Assembly (NCBI RefSeq): GCF_019925205.1
Contig: NC_083567.1
Location: 18,228,001-18,292,000 of the forward strand
Direction of reading: 5' to 3'
DNA length: 64,000 bases
Source of the DNA: Metopolophium dirhodum
Taxonomy: Eukaryota > Arthropoda > Insecta > Hemiptera > Aphididae
Positions 59,886 through 64,000 of the stretch are shown in pieces. Every line of letters starts with the position of its first letter. Positions within the stretch are counted from its first letter, which is position 1. The notes below the pieces were generated by a model. The model was not told the DNA's origin and did no database searches. It saw only the letters and a list, made by a program, of their open reading frames with translations. A program made the position numbers and the translations under genes.

Positions 59886-60819
59886 GACAAAAAAATTCTT
59901 GGGCTTTGCAAATACGAAATACGAAGAACATACGAAATAATTTACGAAAGTTATTAAATTATATAAATATATAGGTATGTATTTATTGTTTATTTATGTA
60001 ATAATATGTTTTTATTATTATGTAATTATAATTTCGTTGATAAAACAAAACCATTTTAAATTTGAATTTCAATTGTACCTACCTAACGTCACTTTGCCTA
60101 TCGCCTAAGCCTACGGGATAACCTAGCTAATCAGATGATTTTTCCTGCAAAAATTCGAGCATTTAAACTGTTTCTACTCAGCGTCGAAGACTAAATTAAA
60201 CATTATTTAAACCGTTTTAATTCGTATGAATATTGTGTGTAATAAACCTTAAATCGCTTATTTGTACCTACGTATTCGGTGAATTACCATTTTTAGTATC
60301 AATAATATTATATACCTACATAATGTAGGTACTCAATTATATTATATCCATACACTTTTTAAATATTATTTATTAAAAGAAAATTAGTGATCTGACTGTT
60401 ATTATATTGCATATAATTAACAAAATTGATCACAGAGATGACAATATTATGGTATGAAGAAAATACATTAGAAGTTTTGTTAAAAAATAAAATAAAATTG
60501 TTATTATATTATTATTATACTAATATATATATGCATTATGCATAAATGTATGTATTAGATATAATAAATAATAAATTATTATATAAAATATAGTTTATTT
60601 CTTTTATATATATTATTATACTCATAAATAATATGTATATAGCTATATAATTAAGCTATATGCTATATAGTATGTAAATAAATATATTAATAAAGCATTA
60701 TATACAATTGAACGTTAATTATTAAATGTAGACTGTAGAGTATATTAATCATTATAAAATCCAGTATAATATCATAGTATTTAGCATTATAATGGTCAGT
60801 TTAATATAATATTGTCTTT

Positions 60820-60860
<41 letters not shown>

Positions 60861-61629
60861 GTATGTATTTTTGAATAAATTAATTGAAATCATACTACAG
60901 AATTGTGTTTATGTTAGGCTATATACGTGAGTACCTATATTTATTAATGTAGATTATAACATTATGCTAAAAAAAATAGCCGTTTATACCATTCATTTAA
61001 TTTAATTATTTTAATGGTTATTGGTTACACCGTTTGTGTGGTTAATTCAATATTGAATGATCGATATGATAGAGTACTCATAGTAGTTAACTTACCTGTC
61101 ATAGTAACATTTATGTATATATATATAGTATGTGTAGCAGTACAGTCAGACTGATGTCTGATACTAATGTTGTCGATGAACAGGTATATACATATATAGT
61201 ATACTATATATTACATTACATATTATAACATGTAAGCTACTCATGATGTAACTGAAGTAGCTATTTAATTACCTCTTCCAATTTATTATAAAAAGTATTG
61301 TAGTACCTATATTATCTGTAGGAGTATTCGGAAGTTGTCGATCACCGTCTCTGTAAAAACCGTCGTCTACTTGAGCTTAAATATATTATAAATAAAGGTC
61401 TGTTTGGCTACCGAAGTCCTTGTGACTACTATTCAGTAGGTATTAATACAGAAGTAATGATTATTTAACACTGATCAATATTAAACAGTCAATTATTGCA
61501 TTACACTCCTTTTATTTTTTTGAACCATAATAAATCAACAAACATTGACAATTTGTGTATTAAATTTTTTTACTACAGAATTTATGAAATTACTTTTGAA
61601 CACTATTTTGTTATTATTTATTGAAATTA
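59886..61629. other. AT-rich intergenic with (TTA)n at 60818-60858
   Basis: No gene seen. A TTA/ATT trinucleotide run of about 14 units is present and much of 60400-60800 is low-complexity AT. Confidence 0.65.
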
Positions 61630-61705
61630 TTTATAGATATAGTTGCAGCTAAAAATAAAGTATGGACAGATATAAGACTTTATATTGGTGACCGCAAGTC
61701 CTCGA

Positions 61706-63353
61706 ATGCTATTCATACTTTTGTTCAAAAGGGACGTCATGGGTATAATGGAAAAGCTAGGTTTTCCTTTAAAATTTAAGCAGTCCTGTGAAATTGTACA
61801 TACGCCAATCTTACCAGATGATGGTAAGTAAATTATGTTTATAATATTTAAAATTTGTGAATGAATAGATCATAATACTATGTAATTTATGTGTTTATTT
61901 TATTTTATTAATACCATTAAAACTAATGTTAAAATAGTTACCAATGTTTTTAGAAGAATCGCCTGATGACTACAGTTCTAATAATGAAGATGATGCACTC
62001 TCATGTAAACAATTTGTATTTACATTTTCTTCTGAAGAATGGGATCAGATACAACCTCAAGAAAAAGTGTTTAAGCTAACAGATAAATATCGTCCGATGC
62101 AAAGTACCAGATCATATTATGTTTTGCCTAAAGGTACATGGACACCAATACTTGCTGAGCACTTTTGGGCACATTTTCAACTGCCTTGTTGTTTATCTTT
62201 CCGAAGAGGTAAAGTTTATCCCAGTGGATCTGTGTACATACATGTCGTGGGACGTTGCTCTGTTTGTGACTCCAGATTTAATGGCACAGTTTTTGATAAA
62301 CCCCCTGGTGGTGCTAAGTAAGTATATTATTGTAATAACTTAATGTTTCAATAGAAGTAAATTGCCTAATATGTAATTTTCAGAGTATGAATTTTTTTTA
62401 AAAATATATTCCTCAAATTAAATTTTTCAAATAGATAATAATTTATTTGTTTTCATTAATAATATTAAGTACATAGGTGCTCATTTTCTTTGTAAACTGA
62501 AAATAATTATGATATATTACATCGGTATTTTTTTTACATTTAAATTGTATAATCTACCAATTTGCATACTTGTTAAAAATATCTAAGTAGATACTTCATT
62601 ACTTAAATTAAAAATATTTGATTATTTATTTAAATATATTTAGTAATTTCATACTTAATAATTTAAATTTGTTGTAGAGTTCTTATGCATTGTACATTTA
62701 GAGGTAATTTTCAAGAGGCACACAAAACTACAAAAAAAACGTTGTATGATAGGACCAGCAATGGAAAGAGCGATATCATCAATTTGTGTCGATGGACTGT
62801 CAAGCGAGACATATCGAGAAAGAGAAGCAGTACGTCTCATAAAAACAGGTATGTTAATTCCCATTTATTGAATTTGCAACTTTCAAACTTCTACCCTAGT
62901 ATAATTTCATTCAAAAATCAACACATATTACCTTGTGAAAATACTTAAATGTATCATGTGTATCATATCACTCATTTATTGTAATTTTTTAGGTGCACCT
63001 GATCCGTCCATTATTCCATCAGGTAATTCATTACGCATTTTAAAGTCGCGAGTGACAGCAGGCAGTCGTAGACATGAAGATACCTTAACATCATTAGCTT
63101 TGATGAAAGAAGAAGATGACTTTAAAAACATAATGCATGATATTGGATGTGATCCTTTCTACTTACATTACCATTGTGCTGATCAAATTCAAATCTATAG
63201 GAACTACTGTAAAGGATCAAGACCCAGACTGATCATTGATGCTACAGGTTCGGTTGTGAAGAAGTTCTTAAAGTTAAGCAAGCAAAAAAACAAGCTCAAT
63301 TTTCTTGTATGAAGGATTTGGTCTATGATTCACAAAATAAATGTAGTTTTTAA
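61706..63353 (+). pseudogene. Transposase-like gene, four exons, three frameshifts
   Basis: Exons end or start at good splice sites: to 61823, 61954-62317, 62678-62848 and from 62993. Exon 2 encodes EWDQIQPQEKVFKLTDKYRP and two CxxC-like pairs; exon 3 MHCTFRGNF; exon 4 APDPSIIPSGNSLR and IIDATGSVVKK, a DDE-like first strand. It resembles an abundant insect family of large transposase-derived proteins whose superfamily I cannot name surely. The frame is lost by one extra base at A8 (62732-62739), A7 (63284-63290) and T3 (63317-63319); correcting each would restore family-like sequence. The exon 1 start is uncertain. The gene runs into the N gap. Confidence 0.6.
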
Positions 63354-63853
63354 NNNNNNNNNNNNNNNNNNNNNNNNNNNNNNNNNNNNNNNNNNNNNNN
63401 NNNNNNNNNNNNNNNNNNNNNNNNNNNNNNNNNNNNNNNNNNNNNNNNNNNNNNNNNNNNNNNNNNNNNNNNNNNNNNNNNNNNNNNNNNNNNNNNNNNN
63501 NNNNNNNNNNNNNNNNNNNNNNNNNNNNNNNNNNNNNNNNNNNNNNNNNNNNNNNNNNNNNNNNNNNNNNNNNNNNNNNNNNNNNNNNNNNNNNNNNNNN
63601 NNNNNNNNNNNNNNNNNNNNNNNNNNNNNNNNNNNNNNNNNNNNNNNNNNNNNNNNNNNNNNNNNNNNNNNNNNNNNNNNNNNNNNNNNNNNNNNNNNNN
63701 NNNNNNNNNNNNNNNNNNNNNNNNNNNNNNNNNNNNNNNNNNNNNNNNNNNNNNNNNNNNNNNNNNNNNNNNNNNNNNNNNNNNNNNNNNNNNNNNNNNN
63801 NNNNNNNNNNNNNNNNNNNNNNNNNNNNNNNNNNNNNNNNNNNNNNNNNNNNN
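63354..63853. other. Assembly gap of exactly 500 N
   Basis: 500 N characters. The round length suggests a placeholder of unknown true size. Confidence 0.98.
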
Positions 63854-63854
63854 T

Positions 63855-64000
63855 AATTTGTATTTACATTTTCTTCTGAAGAATGGGATCAGATACAACC
63901 TCAAGAAAAAGTGTTTAAGCTAACAGATAAATATCGTCCGATGCAAAGTACCAGATCATATTATGTTTTGCCTAAAGGTACATGGACACCAATACTTGCT
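63855..64000 (+). repeat. Exact repeat of exon 2 (62011-62156) after the gap
   Basis: 146 bases match 62011-62156 without a difference. It could be a tandem copy of the gene or an assembly overlap that was scaffolded instead of merged. Confidence 0.95.

Noticed and set aside
59597..59957. Proline-run proteins
   Set aside because: Produced by poly-C tracts in a tandem repeat.
63325..63904. Open frames spanning the N gap
   Set aside because: They consist almost wholly of undetermined bases.
1..64000. CRISPR arrays, bacterial operons, rRNA genes
   Set aside because: Spliced genes, AT-rich eukaryotic repeats and transposons throughout; no regular short direct repeats with unique spacers, and no rRNA signature seen.

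Overview
The window looks like AT-rich nuclear DNA from an insect, most likely an aphid. That is inference from base composition, GT-AG introns, the BIR, FLYWCH and GTF2IRD2-like gene types, and repeat families that resemble aphid ones. I see no ordinary conserved housekeeping gene. Almost everything that can be explained is transposable-element DNA, much of it nested.

The centre (about 20.9-46.2 kb) is a nested stack. The outermost layer is Helitron-derived DNA. A hAT transposon (21720-46067, 8-bp target duplication with one mismatch) sits in it and carries a broken GTF2IRD2/SCAND3-type transposase. Inside the hAT lie a complete-ended Polinton/Maverick (21883-41691, 19.8 kb, AG...CT ends, perfect 6-bp duplication ATTATT) and a MULE (about 43780-46022) whose two-exon transposase reads as intact. 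A chimeric Helitron (29676-31473) has in turn inserted into the Polinton.

The Polinton has terminal inverted repeats of about 2 kb. Each holds an 84-bp GC-rich minisatellite and one copy of a single-BIR (IAP-like) gene pointing outward, so the element carries two identical BIR genes. Its interior encodes a protein-primed family B DNA polymerase in seven exons (39574 to 34867, 1408 codons once spliced, no stops), a 125-aa three-exon gene found only by splicing, a 164-aa gene and a 101-aa gene with spliced 5' leader exons. I find no integrase, capsid, packaging ATPase or protease gene. Where they would be expected (24.1-29.6 kb) the DNA is ACATA-rich and open-reading-frame-poor.

The left part (1-20.8 kb) holds tandem and segmental duplications, two copies of an interspersed repeat, a foldback element, and a decayed Jockey-like LINE interrupted by a 0.93-kb MITE with an exact 8-bp duplication. 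The right part (46-64 kb) holds a deleted hAT, a GC-rich island with a long palindrome, a 1.14-kb inverted-repeat element with a second MITE nested in it, a decayed LINE, a poly-C tandem repeat, and a four-exon transposase-like gene with three homopolymer frameshifts. That gene runs into a 500-N gap, after which 146 bases of its second exon reappear.
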